Positions 21,225-33,679 of a stretch of DNA of 64,000 nt are shown piece after piece; position 1 is the first letter of the stretch; every line of letters starts with the position of its first letter. Below the pieces are notes generated by a model that was not told the DNA's origin, searched no databases, and saw nothing but the letters and a program-made list of their open reading frames with translations. The translations under genes were made by a program, and so were the position numbers. Location: positions 18,837,228 through 18,901,227 of the forward strand of contig CM034241.1 of the NCBI GenBank assembly GCA_019916065.1, read 5' to 3'. The DNA is from Vitellaria paradoxa. Its lineage: Eukaryota; Streptophyta; Magnoliopsida; Ericales; Sapotaceae.

Positions 21225-21706
21225 ACTAGGGTGGAAGATGTATTTCGATGGGGCAATAAACAAGAAAACTGTGGGAATTGGGGCAGTTTTAGCCTCAGAT
21301 AAGGGGAACCAATTTCAACAGTTACAAAACTACTTTTAGAAGATTGTACTAATAACATGACAGACTATGAGGCATGTATACTAGGTTTGAAAATGGCCAT
21401 AGATTTAAAAATCAAGGAGCTCACGGTATTTGGGGATTCAGAGTTAATTATACAGCAAAGCAATGAAGTTTGTTAGATTAAGATTGAAAAACTCTTACCT
21501 TATCATTGCCAAGTGATTGATTTGGCTAGGCAATTTGATAAAGTGTCCTTTCATCATGTCCCACAATTAGACAATTCTTTTGCTAATGCTTTGGCCATAT
21601 TAGTTGTTTCAGTGAAATTTCAAAAACATGAAGACATTCCAATGATTCAGATTCAAATCCAAGATAGACCCTCTTATCGTTGCAATGCCATCGAAGAGAA
21701 AGAATA
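21225..21706 (+). pseudogene. Element C second (archaeal-type) RNase H
   Basis: A second RNase H after the first is diagnostic of the Tat lineage. Visible blocks are WKMYFDGAINKKTVGIGAVL (first Asp), DYEACILGLKMA (Glu), LTVFGDSELII (second Asp) and the end of the open frame 21513-21707, FHHVPQLDNSFANALA. In the last block the usual acidic residue before ALA is Asn. A stop and a frameshift break the domain near 21335 and 21475. Confidence 0.82.
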
Positions 21707-21714
21707 GCCATGGT

Positions 21715-22937
21715 TCATAGACAACAAGAAACTAATCTAGACTAGAGATTACCTACCAGACATTAGCTAAAAGTATAAAAGAACACTTCTCAGCTTATCC
21801 AAGGGGTATTTCATTGCTGGTGAAATTTTATTCAGGAAGTCATCTTTTAGGCCATTGAGCTGTGTGACTAAAAGTCAAGCTAAGGAACTAATGAAGGAAG
21901 TTCATGAAGGCGAATGTTGTCCTCATATGAGTGGTCCTCGTCTGATAGGGAAAATCATGTGATCTAGGCATTATTGGTTACCGATGTAATCACACTATAC
22001 CAAATATATCCAAAGGTGCTATAAATGTCTCCATAAACTACAAACTTTGTCATCTCCATGGCCTTTTTCTATGTGGGGTATGGATATGATAGGGCCTATA
22101 ACACCTCATGCTTCAAATGGGCATTGATTTATCTTAGTGGCAATTGACTATTTCACCAAATGGATTGAAGCTGAGTCTTATGCTAATGTAAGAAAGAAAG
22201 TGGTCGTTCAATTTATCAAGCGCAGTTTGATTTGCCGATTTAGAGTTCCTAAGTTGATTATAACAGATAATGCCACAAATTTGAATAATGATGATATGAT
22301 AGCACTGTGCAAGTAGTTCAAAATCAATCACTAGAATTCAGTGACATATCACCCTCAGATGAATGGGATAGTGGAAGTGGTAAACAAGAACATCAAGAGG
22401 ATCATTAGACAGACCACAAATACCTTCAAGGACTGGCATGAGAAGCTACCATACACTTTGGTGGCTTATAAGACCATGATACGATCATCAACTGGGGCAA
22501 CCCATTGTTCATTGATCTATAGAACTGAAGCTGTTCTACTAGTAGAAGTGGAAATATCCTCTTTAAGGTTCATGACAGAGGCAAAGCTTGATGAAGCACA
22601 ATAGATCTAAAAATGAGAAGAGAATCTTACATTATTAGACAAAAGAAGGCTAGAAGTGTTAAATAATTTGCAATGTTATTAGCAAAGGATTGCTCGGTCT
22701 TATAATCATAAAGTCAAAGTCAAAGAGTTCATAGAAGGAGATTTGGTGTTAAAGCATATTCTACCCATTCAAGCAGAAGCTAAAGGAAAGTTTATGCCCA
22801 ATTACTAAGGACCATTTATTATTCAAAAAGTATTATCAGGAGGAGCCCTCATAGTGGCAGAGACGGATGGAGAAGTATTTCCAAGCCCTATAAATTCTGA
22901 TAGTGTAAAGATGTTTAGTAAGGGATTTGTCCAGTAA
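21715..22937 (+). pseudogene. Element C integrase (Tat type)
   Basis: The HHCC zinc-binding region is near 21900-22040 (VHEGECCPHMSG, RCYKCLHKL). The catalytic core has GMDMIGPITP (first Asp), LIITDNATN (second Asp) and GIVEVVNKNIKRI (Glu), so the D,D,E pattern can still be read. The open frame 22341-22604 covers the core end. The C-terminal part (EGDLVLKHILPIQAEAKGKF) runs to SDSVKMFSKGF. At least eight stops make it inactive. Confidence 0.85.
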
Positions 22938-23216
22938 TAAAATGACCATGAGGAATATTTTGATGCTATGCTATGAAAGAGAAGCTTTTCTTTAATATTC
23001 TTATGTGATGTCAGAAATAAAATAAATGCATGATTTGAGGCTACAATGAAAACCCGTTTGCAGGTGCTATAGGTAAAAAAGTAGATTTATGGCAAAATAC
23101 AAATATGCTAGCACAGTGAAAACCTTAAAGGGCATTGTTGTGCAACAATGGCATAGATGGCTTTAGTGAAAACCCATAAGAGCGCTAGTGGCAATAACAG
23201 CTTAAAAAATATGTGT
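22938..23216 (+). other. Element C 3' region before insertion D
   Basis: Non-coding, with imperfect repeats of a GTGAAAACCC-type motif (about 23045, 23115, 23165) and GGCATTGTTG. Repeats of this kind are usual downstream of integrase in Tat elements. It ends with TGTGT (23212-23216), the left target duplication of element D. Confidence 0.6.
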
Positions 23217-25373
23217 TGATTAGCATGCATTATTGTACAATTATATATATATTGAGCATGCTAATTATGCATTTATACTTATTATTAACGATGTGTTAGG
23301 ACAATTATCTCATTTCCATGCATTCTTGGTGTTTGTGTATTTCAAGTAATATAATATGGTGCTTTAGGCCTAAATGATACCAATGGTGCATGTGAGAAGA
23401 AGCCAAGGCAAGCCGGAGTAAGGAAGTGCAAGAATACGTTTAGTAGTTCTTTGGAGCATTACACCAAACACTTGATGTACATGGAGAAAATGGCTTCAAG
23501 ACTCAAATGCTAACATGTTCAATGACTCCCAAGAACTCCTCAACTTCCTAAGATGCATTCCAAAGCATAAGATCAACTACCATGGCTGCCAAGGAGAAGG
23601 AAATGGCCCTAAGCTCAAATTGGTTGAAGACATGTTGCAGCAGAATTTTACACAACACTCTGTTAATATTTTAGCCATAAACTTTTGCTCCAAAGTCCAA
23701 TTGACTTGATGCTTTTTGGACTAGAAACAAGACATGAAGGGCTACAACTTTTGTGTTTTAGCCAAAGCCCAAATCGATCATCTTGAGGGTCAAAATTGTG
23801 TCGGAAGTCAGGGATAGAAAGCTGTCTAAGAAATACGATTCACTATGGTTGCAGACGGGCACCCCTCATCAACCATGGGTGCCCTACCATAGATCAAATG
23901 GGTGCCCACAGAGAGATTGATTTGGGTGGAAAAGCTGGTTCTCAGAGAATTTTGTCAAACAGCTGGAGTGCACTCACCATGGGCACCCCACATTGGCTAT
24001 GGGCGCCCCTCACCCTTGACTTTTGGTTTTCTTTATCCAATGTGATATACCCCTTATGCACTTCATTGTAGTCATCTATAAAAGGGATTTTTACATTAGG
24101 TTTAGGAAAGAACTTAGGTAGCCACTTTATATTTTATTTTGGAGAAGAATTACATTACTTTTGCACCTAGGGTTTACATGTAAGTGCTTTACTTTTCGAT
24201 ATTCTCAATTCAAAGTACTTCATTTTTGTTTTACATATAAGTGCTTTACTTTTCGATAGTCTCAATTCAAAGTACTTCATTTTTGTTTTTCATCTTTTGC
24301 TTTTACTTTGTAGTATTTCATTTGTGGTTTTTGTTGTTCGCTTTTACTTCGTAGTATTTTGTTGCCGCTTTTCATCTTTCGTTTTTATTCATACTTGTTT
24401 ATTTTACGTTAATGGATGATATGCAAGTTTATTTTCCTCTTCGTAGTTCGATTATGCTAGGCTAGGGTTTGTTCTTAGCTTCAAGCCATTGAAGGTGGTG
24501 TGGTAGTTTGGTAAACTCAAATATAAAATATTCTTCTCAATGAAACATATTTTTGATTTCTAATTGGAATTTCATAGTAAGCTAGGGTTCTTTCGAAATC
24601 AACTCACTTGTGTTACAACCATCACTTGGTTATAAGTTTTTACTTGTGCACACCAAGTGTTTGGTTCAATGTCCAAGTGAGTTAGAAATATATTTTTCAA
24701 AACCCAGATTTGGTTTACTTACGAAATCAATCACCTGTGTTATAACCAAAGCTTGGTTACGATTGGCCACTTGTGCACATCAAGTGGTTGGTTCAATGGC
24801 TCGGTGATTTGGAACCTATTCTCATAAAATCATAACTTGAGGTTTTCTTAAGAAATCGATTCATCCGTATTACAATCGAAGCTTGGTTACGAGTTAATGC
24901 TTGTGCATACTAGGTGCTTGATTCAATGTCTCGATGAGTCTGAAACTAATTTTAAAAGCCTCCGCTTACCTTGAGTTCCATAAAATGGGTTTTAATGAAA
25001 TATCTTATGACCTAACAATGCATATGCATTTGTTAGGTTGAGTTACAAATGCTTTTATGTAAACCATCATTATCCTACTACCGGATTTGGTTTGAAGTCA
25101 AGATTGTCTTAGTTATTTTATTTGTAGTTGTTTTTATCTTAATTTAGAATCACAATTCCTTCACTTCACCATTCTCAACCTAACCATACTCAAGCATTAG
25201 ATAAATCCAAAATTAGTTTAGATTAACTCAGGATCACTTACTAATTAAGAGAACAAGTCTAGAGCTTTTAACAAAGCCCTCCCTGTGGAGATGACCTCAG
25301 TTCTCACTAGTAAGACTACGACTACCCTCTTGCACTTGAGAGGTAGAACCTGAACACATTTCAGGGTCGGTCA
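23217..25373 (+). repeat. Element D 5' LTR
   Basis: Starts TGATTAGCATGCAT and ends GGGTCGGTCA. U3 holds several ATGGGCGCCC-like motifs in both orientations around 23860-24010, then a TATA box (TATAAAAG, 24077-24084). A tandem duplication of period 57 bp (about 24174-24287) is absent from the 3' LTR. The 3' part has three paragraphs of a repeat of roughly 120 bp built on AATCACTTGTGTTACAACC. Reading frames such as 23515-23709 and 23796-24071 are not genes; they recur only because the LTR recurs. Confidence 0.93.
24077..24084 (+). promoter_or_regulatory. TATA box of element D 5' LTR
   Basis: TATAAAAG about 70 bp after the last GGGCGCCC motif, conserved in the 3' LTR. Good match to the plant TATA consensus. 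Confidence 0.6.
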
Positions 25374-25378
25374 AGTTT

Positions 25379-25396
25379 TGGCGCCGTTGCTGGGGA
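25379..25396 (+). promoter_or_regulatory. Primer binding site, tRNA-Asp type, element D
   Basis: TGGCGCCGTTGCTGGGGA, five bases after the LTR, complements tRNA-Asp(GTC) with one C-to-T mismatch. Confidence 0.9.
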
Positions 25397-25623
25397 GGGC
25401 AACTAAGCGCTAGACTTAGGAGTTAAGAGGAGTTCAGTTGAGAAATTGGGTGAATTGTTCATTTCCTCTATCTCTTTCTTAGTAGTTTTCTTTCTTTTAC
25501 ATTTTAGCATATTCATTTGCATATCATATAACCTAGCTTGCATGTTAGTTAACTTAGGTTGCATTTTAGTGTAGTTTTTCTTTTCTCTCATTTTGTTTTC
25601 ATTTTTGTTTTATTATCATAGAC

Positions 25624-27063
25624 ATGGATTTTGGTGATTTCAATCATGGTCCCTTTGATGCCCAAGCCTACATTGAGTCTCTAAGTAACCAATTTGGATA
25701 TGACTATACATTGGAGGCCTATCTCCAATTACCCTAATTTTTCGAGCATGAGGAGGAAGACCTATGTCTTCATCTTGATAGGTTTGAGGCAGTGTGTGGC
25801 TTCATGTTTTTCCCTTTGTCTTTACAAAGTGTGGCTGGTGACTGGTGTTATGATTTTGGTGAATGGACCACTTGGGATCATTGTTGTCAGGCTTTTATTG
25901 AATGTTTCCTCCCTATTCATCAAACCTTGACCCACAGCTTTCAATTAAAAAATTTTTATCAAAAGAATGGTGAAGTATTTTATAAATGCCGGGAGAGATT
26001 TAACATACTTTTGGACACATTCCCAAGTCATGGATTAGAGTTAGAGGACATCATAGCCATATTATACAATACTATGCCTCATGAGTTGCACCAGGCATTT
26101 GATATAGTCTTGGGGAAGGAATTTCTTGACCTTACATCAGGTGAGGCATGGTCACTCCTTGTATTTTTCTATAAACACACCAGGCCACGGGAAATACTTG
26201 AAACTAGATTTGAACCATATGTACTTGAAAGCCACACCGACCTTTTCCTACATGCTCCTACTTCACTTGATCCTCATGATCCATCCCTTGGAAGTAGCGT
26301 ATGCGTGGAGCCTGATTACTCAAATTTTGCATGTCCTAACCTTGTTCCACTCACTGAGGGCCAGTCTGAGGAGCCCCGAGATTACTGGACTAGTGAACCT
26401 TATGATGCACAATTTGAGACCATAGGCACTGAGTGGGAAAATTGCCCTAACCACACTAGGGATGATGTTTGGGATGAGTGTCTTTCTCATTTTCCTATGG
26501 ACTCTCCCATTCAGGAGATTTCTTTACCACCTTTTGAGAGTCAGGGAGACATGCAGTCCTTTCCTTCTACTAAGTTTGATGCTCTACCCACCCAGACCAC
26601 TATGGGCCTTATTAAGAGTCTTTTGACTCCTTTTGAGCAATTAGAAGTTATAATGTCCGAGGAGCATATCATTAAGTCAGCTGATCCTTACTCACTCATT
26701 TATTCACCTGAGGTTGAGAGCAATGCACACCTCTCACCTCATGACTTAGCCCCATCTGAGAGTCTTACTCTGGGGATTGTGAGTGATCACACTATGACCA
26801 ATTATCATTGTAGGGAGGAAGTAGACATTAGCGGTGAGTACGTTAATTTTCTGGGCACTTAGAGACTGATAGAACCCACTATATCTATGTCCTTACATGC
26901 ATTATGGCCACATCTAAGGTTTCATGGATCTCACTTGGCCTTACATCCCTTGATGTGTTTTACATCCAAGGAGCGTCCACCTTTGGTGCTTCATGGGCCC
27001 GAAGAGAACATTTTATTTCTTAAACTATTTGTGGATGCATGGGATAGAGAGGGTGTTGGATAA
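25624..27063 (+). pseudogene. gag: Element D gag with two nonsense codons
   Basis: Reading from ATG 25624 one frame of 479 codons can be followed without any indel, broken only by TAA at 25735 and TAG at 26860. It encodes a Gag-like capsid segment (LDRFEAVCGFMFFPLSLQ, AGDWCYDF, CRERFNILLDTFPSHGLELE, GKEFLDLTSGEAW), then a long acidic, probably disordered region without a zinc knuckle. The last 66 codons after the second stop end EENILFLKLFVDAWDREGVG, matching the tail of the element A protein. Element K carries a related gag on the other strand. I infer a particle-forming or RNA-binding role from family membership only. Confidence 0.8.
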
Positions 27064-29332
27064 CCATTCTTTTTTTGTTTCCTTTATACATAATAGATTA
27101 GAGTTTTCTTTTTCTTATTTTTCTTTTTTTGGTTTGATTTTCTTTTCTCTTATTTTTATTTCTTCTTTTGTACTAACTCTTTCTCTTATCTTATTTTCCC
27201 TTTATTTTTCTTTTATTTTCTTTCTAACCTTTTCTCTTGTATAGCTTTTTCTTTTTTTCAAATAAGGAAGCTCTTGAGATAATATCAACCCTTTTTACAT
27301 TCTGTTTCTACATTTTGAGCATAATACTTGGATATATGTTGTTGGTTGTTGTTGGCAGTGCTGTAGGAACTAGGTTGGGGGGTGTTCTTTATTACTTATG
27401 GGGTTCTCTTTTTGGGTGCATGCTTAGCTTATGTGTTACATATTGATTGATCTTTATGCTGATCATCATCATGCTCACTTTGCACACTACGGACCCACTT
27501 GTCTCTTATAGTTCCCACATTGAGGACAATGTTTAGTTTAGGTTGGGGGGTAGAGTTCACTTGATGACACTTTGTGCTAAAATTGTCAATTTTTCAAATT
27601 TTGAGCATGTTTGAGCTTAAATACATGACTTAGCACATTTATACTTACATGTTGGCCCTTTTTGGTTTGGTTGATTATGGAATTGAGTGAGAGAGTAATA
27701 AGTGAGTCTTGTTCAAGCATTAATAGGAAACTTAATTCAAGTTAAGTGTGTTATGACCTTGTGCATTTTTGTGACTATCATGGAGAAGAGCTTATGTGCT
27801 TAGGAGTAGATTTTGTTTGACATTGGTTGATTGAGCATTCTTAGACTAGGTGGAGATTTATACCCCTATGGTGAGCTTTTGAGCCTATTATTATACTTGT
27901 TGAGGGGTTGCATATAGTTACAGCTCTTTTATTCTTCACTTTGATTTTCAATGCACCAATTGCATCATATACACTTCCATGAGTATTCACTTGGTGCATA
28001 TGAGTTGTTGTAAACTTTGAACATAATGCTAGGCCTTTTTTGCTATTTTGAACCTTCTTGTCCTTTCTTGATATGAAATTGTCTTAGGAACCAACTTGAA
28101 GCCTCACAATAAAGTGTGTGATATAAATTTTTCTCTTCTTGGTTCTCCTCACATATGATATCCCCTGCACCCCATTCACACCCTTTAAGCCTCACACTCA
28201 CATGTCTTAGATTGTGAAAGTGTCTCAAAGTCTAAGTTGTGAATTCGGGTTGGGAATGTAAGCCTTTAAGAGCAAAATGATGAAGAATGTTGGGAAGAGA
28301 ATTCATACTAGTTCATTATTCATTTTCAAAAAAAAAAAAAAAAAAACCAAAAAAAAGAAAAAAAAAGAAAAGAAAAGAAAAAAATTTGTCATTCATTTGT
28401 TTATGAAATTGTGGGACTTGTACATTATTTGCAATATTTGCAATTGTCCTAAGGGTAATATTTAGTATGAATAAGCTTCTTGTTGGAATCTTTGTTAGGG
28501 TTGGAAAGGAAATAGGTAAAGTGGGACTTGTGTGCGCTTGAACATATTTATCCTAAGATATGTGCTTTGATCTCCATATCTTCCATTGTTAACCACTACC
28601 CCTGGCCACGTTACAACCGAAATAAAGACCTAGTGGATTCTAAGCATGCAACTCTTGCACTGCACATGTAGTGGTCTTGTGTAGGTTATGTGGTGCGACT
28701 TCTTGCATATACGTTGGAACATTGTCATGAGCTATCCACTTTGAACTTCAATTCAGTTCACTCACTTGTTTATGGGGTTATGTGCAACTAGGATAGCATT
28801 ATATGCTAATAGGTATGTGTGAACCCTTGATGAGTGAATTTCTTTCTCTGAGTGGTACCTTGTGAGTATTTGAAGTCAAAACCTAGTTCCGTTTATGCTC
28901 TCACAACCTTGTTAGATGAATGAAACACCTTTGTACACATGTTCTTTATACCTTGATAGTCTAGGCTTTCATGCTAGCACTTGGGAATTACATATAATAT
29001 TTGAATTTTGTGACTTGTTGGGCTTGAACTCAATTCATTGTTGACCTTAATCACTCTTTGACATCTTGAGACCATACCATAGATGTTTGTGGGTAGTATC
29101 ACTGCAAACCCTCACGAGACCTTACTCGTCTACTAGGGGGAACCTAGGGGTTTAAAGGGCTTACCTCACGTGCTAAGTGTGGCCGTGTGTCTCCCAAGAA
29201 AATGGACATTACCTTAGTTTTTATTTTGTTTTGTTTTGATTAGAATAAGAGCCTTTATGTTGTGGGTGTTCTTGCACATGTTCTTATACCTCATGGTTTG
29301 ATTGCACTCATTGCTAGGGACTAGCAACATCT
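27064..29332 (+). other. Element D non-coding 3' spacer
   Basis: Homologous to the spacers of A and B. PPT-like tracts lie at 27372-27384 (AGGTTGGGGGGTG) and 27540-27555, the latter after the stem CACATTG/CAATGTT. The A-rich tract is at 28329-28384 and the conserved block at 29101-29190. No gene is supported. Confidence 0.75.
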
Positions 29333-29345
29333 AGGTTGGGGGGTG
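29333..29345 (+). promoter_or_regulatory. Polypurine tract of element D
   Basis: AGGTTGGGGGGTG directly before the 3' LTR, in the same CTAGGGACTAGCAACATCT context as A and B. Confidence 0.88.
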
Positions 29346-31468
29346 TGATTAGCATGCATTACTTTATAATTATATATATATTGAGCATGCTAATTATGCA
29401 TTTATACTTTTTATTGGCGATGTGTTAGTGTAATTATCTCATTTCCATGCATTCTTCGTGTTTGTGTATTTCAGGTAATATAATATGGTGCTTTAGGCCT
29501 AAATGATACCAAGGGCGCATGTGAGGAGAAGCCAAGGCAAGCCGGAGTAAGGAAGTGCAAGAATACATCTAGTAGTTCTTTGGAGCATTACATTGAACAC
29601 CTGATGTACATGGAGCAAATGGCTTCAAGACTCAAATGCCAATATGGTCAATGACTCCCAAGAACTCCTCAACTTCCTAAGATGCATTCCAATGCATAAG
29701 ATCAGCTACCATGGCTGCCAAGGAGAAGGAAATGGCCCTAAGCTCAAACCGGTTGAAGATATGTTGCAGCAGAATTTTACACAACACTCTGTTAATATTT
29801 CAGCCATAACTTTTTGCTCCAAAGTCCAATTGACTTGATGCTTTTTGGGTTAGAAACAAGACGTGAAGGGCTACAACTTTTGTGTTTTAGCCAAAGCCCA
29901 AATCGATCATCTTGAGGGTCAAAGTTACGTCGGAAGTCAGGGACAGAAAGCTATCTAAGAAATACTATTCACTATGGTTGCAAACGGGCGCCCTTCATCA
30001 ACCATGGGCACCCCACCATAGATCAGATGGGTACCCACAGAGAGCTTGATTTGGGCGGAAAAGCTAGTTCTCAGAAGAATTTTGTCAAACAACTGGAGTG
30101 CACTCACCATGGGCGCCCCACATTGGCCATGGGTGGCCCACATCCACCATGGGCGCACCTCACCTATGACCTTTGGTTTTCTTTATCCAATGTGATGTAC
30201 CCCTTATGCCTTTCATTGTAGTCATCTATAAAAGGGATATTTAGATTAGGTTTAGGAGAGAACTTAGGTGGCCGCTTTATATTTTATTTTGGAGAAGAAT
30301 TACATTACTTTTGCACCTAGGGTTTACACGTAAGTGCTTTACTTTTCGATATTCTCAATTCAAAGTACTTTATTTTTGTTTTTTGTGTTTCGCTTTTACT
30401 TTGTAGTATTTCATTTGTGGTTTTCGTCATTCACTTTTACTCCGTAGTATTTTGTTGCCACTTTTCATCTTTCGTTTTTACTTCGTACTTGTTTATTTTA
30501 CGTTAATGGATGATATGCAAGTTTATTTTCCTCTTCGTAGTTCGATTATGCTAGGCTAGGGTTTGTTCTTGGCTTCAAGCCATTGAAGGTGGTGTGGTAG
30601 TTTGTTGAACTCAAATATAAAATATTCTTCTCAATGAAACATATTTTTGATTTCTAATTGGAATTCCATAGTAAGCTAGGCTTCTTTCGAAATCAACTCA
30701 CTTGTGTTACAACCATCACTTGATTACAAGTTTTTATTTGTGCACACCAAGTGTTTGGTTCAATGTCTCAGTGAGTTAGAAATATATTTTCCAAAACCCA
30801 GATTTGGTTTACTTACGAAATCAATCACCTGTGTTATAACCAAAACTTGGTTGCGATTGACCACTCGTGCACATCAAGTGGTTGGTTCAATGGCTCGGTG
30901 ATTTGGAACCTATTTTCATAAAACCATAACTTGAGGTTTTCTTAAGAAATCGGTTCATCCGTGTTACAATCAAAGCCTAGTTACAAGTTAACGCTCGTGC
31001 AAACTAGGTGTTTGATTCAATGTCTCGATGAGTCCAAAACTAATTTTAAAAGCCTCCACTTACCTTGAGTTCCATAAAATGGGTTTTAATGAAATATCTT
31101 CCGACCTAGCAATGCATGTGCGTTTGTTAGGTTGAGTTACAAATGCTTTTGAGTAAACCATCATTATCCTACTACCGGATTTGGTTTGAAGTCAAGATTG
31201 TCTTAGTTATTTTATTTGTAGTTGTTTTTATCTTAATTTAGAATTACAATTCCTTCACTTCACCATTCTCAACCCAACCATACTCAAGCATTAGATAAAT
31301 CCAAAATTAGTTTAGATTAACTTAGGATCACTTACTAATTAAGAGAACAAGTCTAGAGCTTTTAACAAAGCCCTCCCTATGGAGATGACCTCGGTTCTCA
31401 TCGAGTAAGACTACGACCACCTTCTTGCACTTGAGAGGTAGAACCCGAACACATTTCAGGTTCGGTCA
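29346..31468 (+). repeat. Element D 3' LTR
   Basis: Same ends as 23217-25373 apart from single changes; it has a single copy of the 57-bp unit duplicated in the 5' LTR. Many scattered substitutions separate the two copies. It is followed by TGTGT (31469-31473), the right target duplication, and then element C sequence. Confidence 0.93.
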
Positions 31469-31473
31469 TGTGT

Positions 31474-31888
31474 CTATGTGAAAATGAATAAGTAATGATG
31501 GTGAATGGATGATGATGTGATCATTTCCTCTTTAGTTTTGAGTAGAAGACATGCAAGTGATAAGAGATGAAGAAAAAAAGATTCTCCAAGACATCAACTC
31601 ATCAGGAGCATGTTATATTACTATTAAGGAGCCTCATCGATTGGGTTAGGATCCTTAGAATCAATAAATGGGTACCTTCTATTCTATCTCCATTTTGATT
31701 GCATTCATTAAAATTTAGTGTGAATGATACATGAAATGAATTCTCTTTCAAGCAAAGTTCTTTTGATTGATGGAATAGAAATTACATAGAGACTAACAAT
31801 TACAGTTTTATAAGAAAAGATATACAGGGTTACAAAACTTTTCAACTGTAATATAGGATAAGATACTCGTTATAAAGATTGAAGATTG
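31474..31888 (+). other. Element C 3' region between D and the antisense ORF
   Basis: AT-rich non-coding DNA of element C. I see no gene, repeat array or strong signal in it. It would be the 3' untranslated part of the antisense ORF that ends at 31889. Confidence 0.5.
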
Positions 31889-33650
31889 CTAATTGACATG
31901 ACAGAGTGTTCTAATCTCTTGATGAAGCTCGGTGATCTCCAAGTTCAATGCAACCAGCTGATCAACTAGAGAATTCTTGTCAGCAGTAATTTGACTGTGA
32001 TAAGCCTGCAATTCCATGAGAAGTTTTTCAGCCCTTTCAGCTCTGAGGCTTTTTTAATCTCTGGCAAAAGTAATATCAGCAAGATGAGCTTTGACAATTG
32101 TAATTTCACCTTCGAGATGAGCTATGAGGGTATCTTTGGCAGCTACTCGTTCTTTGGCTTCATTACGAGAACGACATGCTCTTTCGAGAGAATGCTTCAA
32201 AGAGATCATGCCACTAGTATTTGATGAAGAGGCAATTTGTTTAGCCAGAGTTCGAGTTTGTTCACTGTCAGCTAGTTTTGTGCCCAAAGTTCTCACTCGT
32301 CTTCTTAAGATATCAATTTGTCTACCCATATCGAATCTGATAAAAGATGAATGGGCAATTTGAGCTTCAAAAGACAAAAGATCAAACGAATGTGGTGGAA
32401 GGGCGAAGAAATTATCAGTATGAGTAATTTCTTCTGCAAGCCAGTTAGAATACCCAGGGGCTCTAAGATTTTATGATGTGCTTCCGAGAGGATGAGAAAA
32501 GTATTGAGTGTTCTCCCACGTTTGAAGGGCCTATATAACTCGGACATCTTCAGCACCATGTATAGCATCAAAACATATACTGTTGGTATCATAAGAAGAG
32601 GAGATATCTTAACACATCCCATACTAGCATAATAATCTAGTACCTCTGAAAGCAAGTACACCACCAAGACCCACAAGAGGTATAGCAAAAAAGTCTCAGT
32701 TGAAAATGCATAGAGGTCTTCTACTACTTGCCATAAATGGCCAAGTGACTCGATTAGTATGAGCAGCAGATAGCAAAGCAGTCCAATCATCAAAGGACCT
32801 GGAAATGGGGCATCCCCCCTAGAATTGAGTTTCATGATTCATCGGCATGAGTTGAATAATGGTGTGGGAGAAGTACAAGTGATTAGGTGTCCTAATGCAT
32901 ACCGTGGACTGTCAGGTGTCCTAATGCATACCATGTGCCCAACAATCCACAGATAAAGTGATTTGGCTGAAGCACCAAAGTGAAAGCTATTAGATAGAAG
33001 AGAATATGATAAACATATGAAGGTTTCTACTACCACTATAGGGATAATAGAATATCGAGATTTCAAAAGATGATTGAAGCTACAAAAACTCCCATCAGCC
33101 ATCATGTTAGGACGAGGAAATATTAGGGTGCTGATCATAGCTACACTCAGACTATTGATACAAGTAGCCCACCATACCTCTATTTTCCCAGAGAATTCTT
33201 GACGATTGGCACAGAATCCTTCCAAAGATTGGAATCATTCTAGCAAAGCTAAAAGTTCAAAAAGAGGAACAGGAGGGTCCAAAGTTTGGAGTATGTCTTT
33301 AGGGAAGCAAGTTACCTCTTTTATGGCTTAACAATTGTTTTTTGGGTAATTTTTATGCCCTTAACAAAGCCACCATTACGAAAGGAAGCTACGCTCTTGC
33401 CAATGTTAGATGGGCTAAATAGCATTCTTTGGTATTCCATTAGAGTAGGAGAAAGCTTATAAGAACAAAAGCAGAATAAAGAAAAATTACGGTGCTAAAA
33501 CTGGCTCAACATCATCACCAACCAAGGAGGGACAGTATCATCAATCAGGGATCTAAGGTCACCAAATCTATTTTTAAATATGTTTTGATCATCGATAGAT
33601 AAGTCAACGTGCCATGTTGCTAGCAGAGCATGACCACGCTGAGGATCCAT
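31889..33650 (-). pseudogene. Element C antisense ORF 2: plant-mobile-domain-like protein with coiled-coil end
   Basis: On the minus strand from ATG 33650 the protein starts MDPQRGHALLATW and continues NIFKNRFGDLRSLIDD, LSPTLMEYQRML, then WWATCINSLSVAMIS and LFNSCR in shifted frames. It ends in a charged heptad-like region (DILRRRVRTLGTKLADSEQ, LERACRSRNEAKERVAAKDT) that should form a coiled coil, stopping at 31889. The layout resembles antisense ORFs of Tat/Retand elements and plant mobile domain proteins. Frameshifts near 33495 and 33230 and several stops make it a pseudogene. Element E inserted 30 bp upstream of its start codon. The family assignment is by motif memory and needs a profile search. 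Confidence 0.6.
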
Positions 33651-33679
33651 CTTGATTTGCAAGAGTAAGAGAAGAAGGT

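Larger units (their letters stand above)
23217..31468 (+). mobile_element. Element D: gag-only Ty3/gypsy-type LTR retrotransposon
   Basis: A complete-ended element of about 8.25 kb: LTRs of 2157 and 2123 bp with TG...CA ends, a tRNA-Asp PBS with one mismatch, a single gag-like gene, a spacer, a PPT, and TGTGT duplications at 23212-23216 and 31469-31473. No protease, RT or integrase can be found on either strand. Its LTRs have clearly diverged more than those of A, so it is older. It sits in the 3' region of element C. Confidence 0.92.

Noticed and set aside
23796..24071. ORFs inside the D LTR (also 24610-24807, 29644-29838, 30704-30901)
   Set aside because: They recur in both LTRs, change length between copies and match no family.
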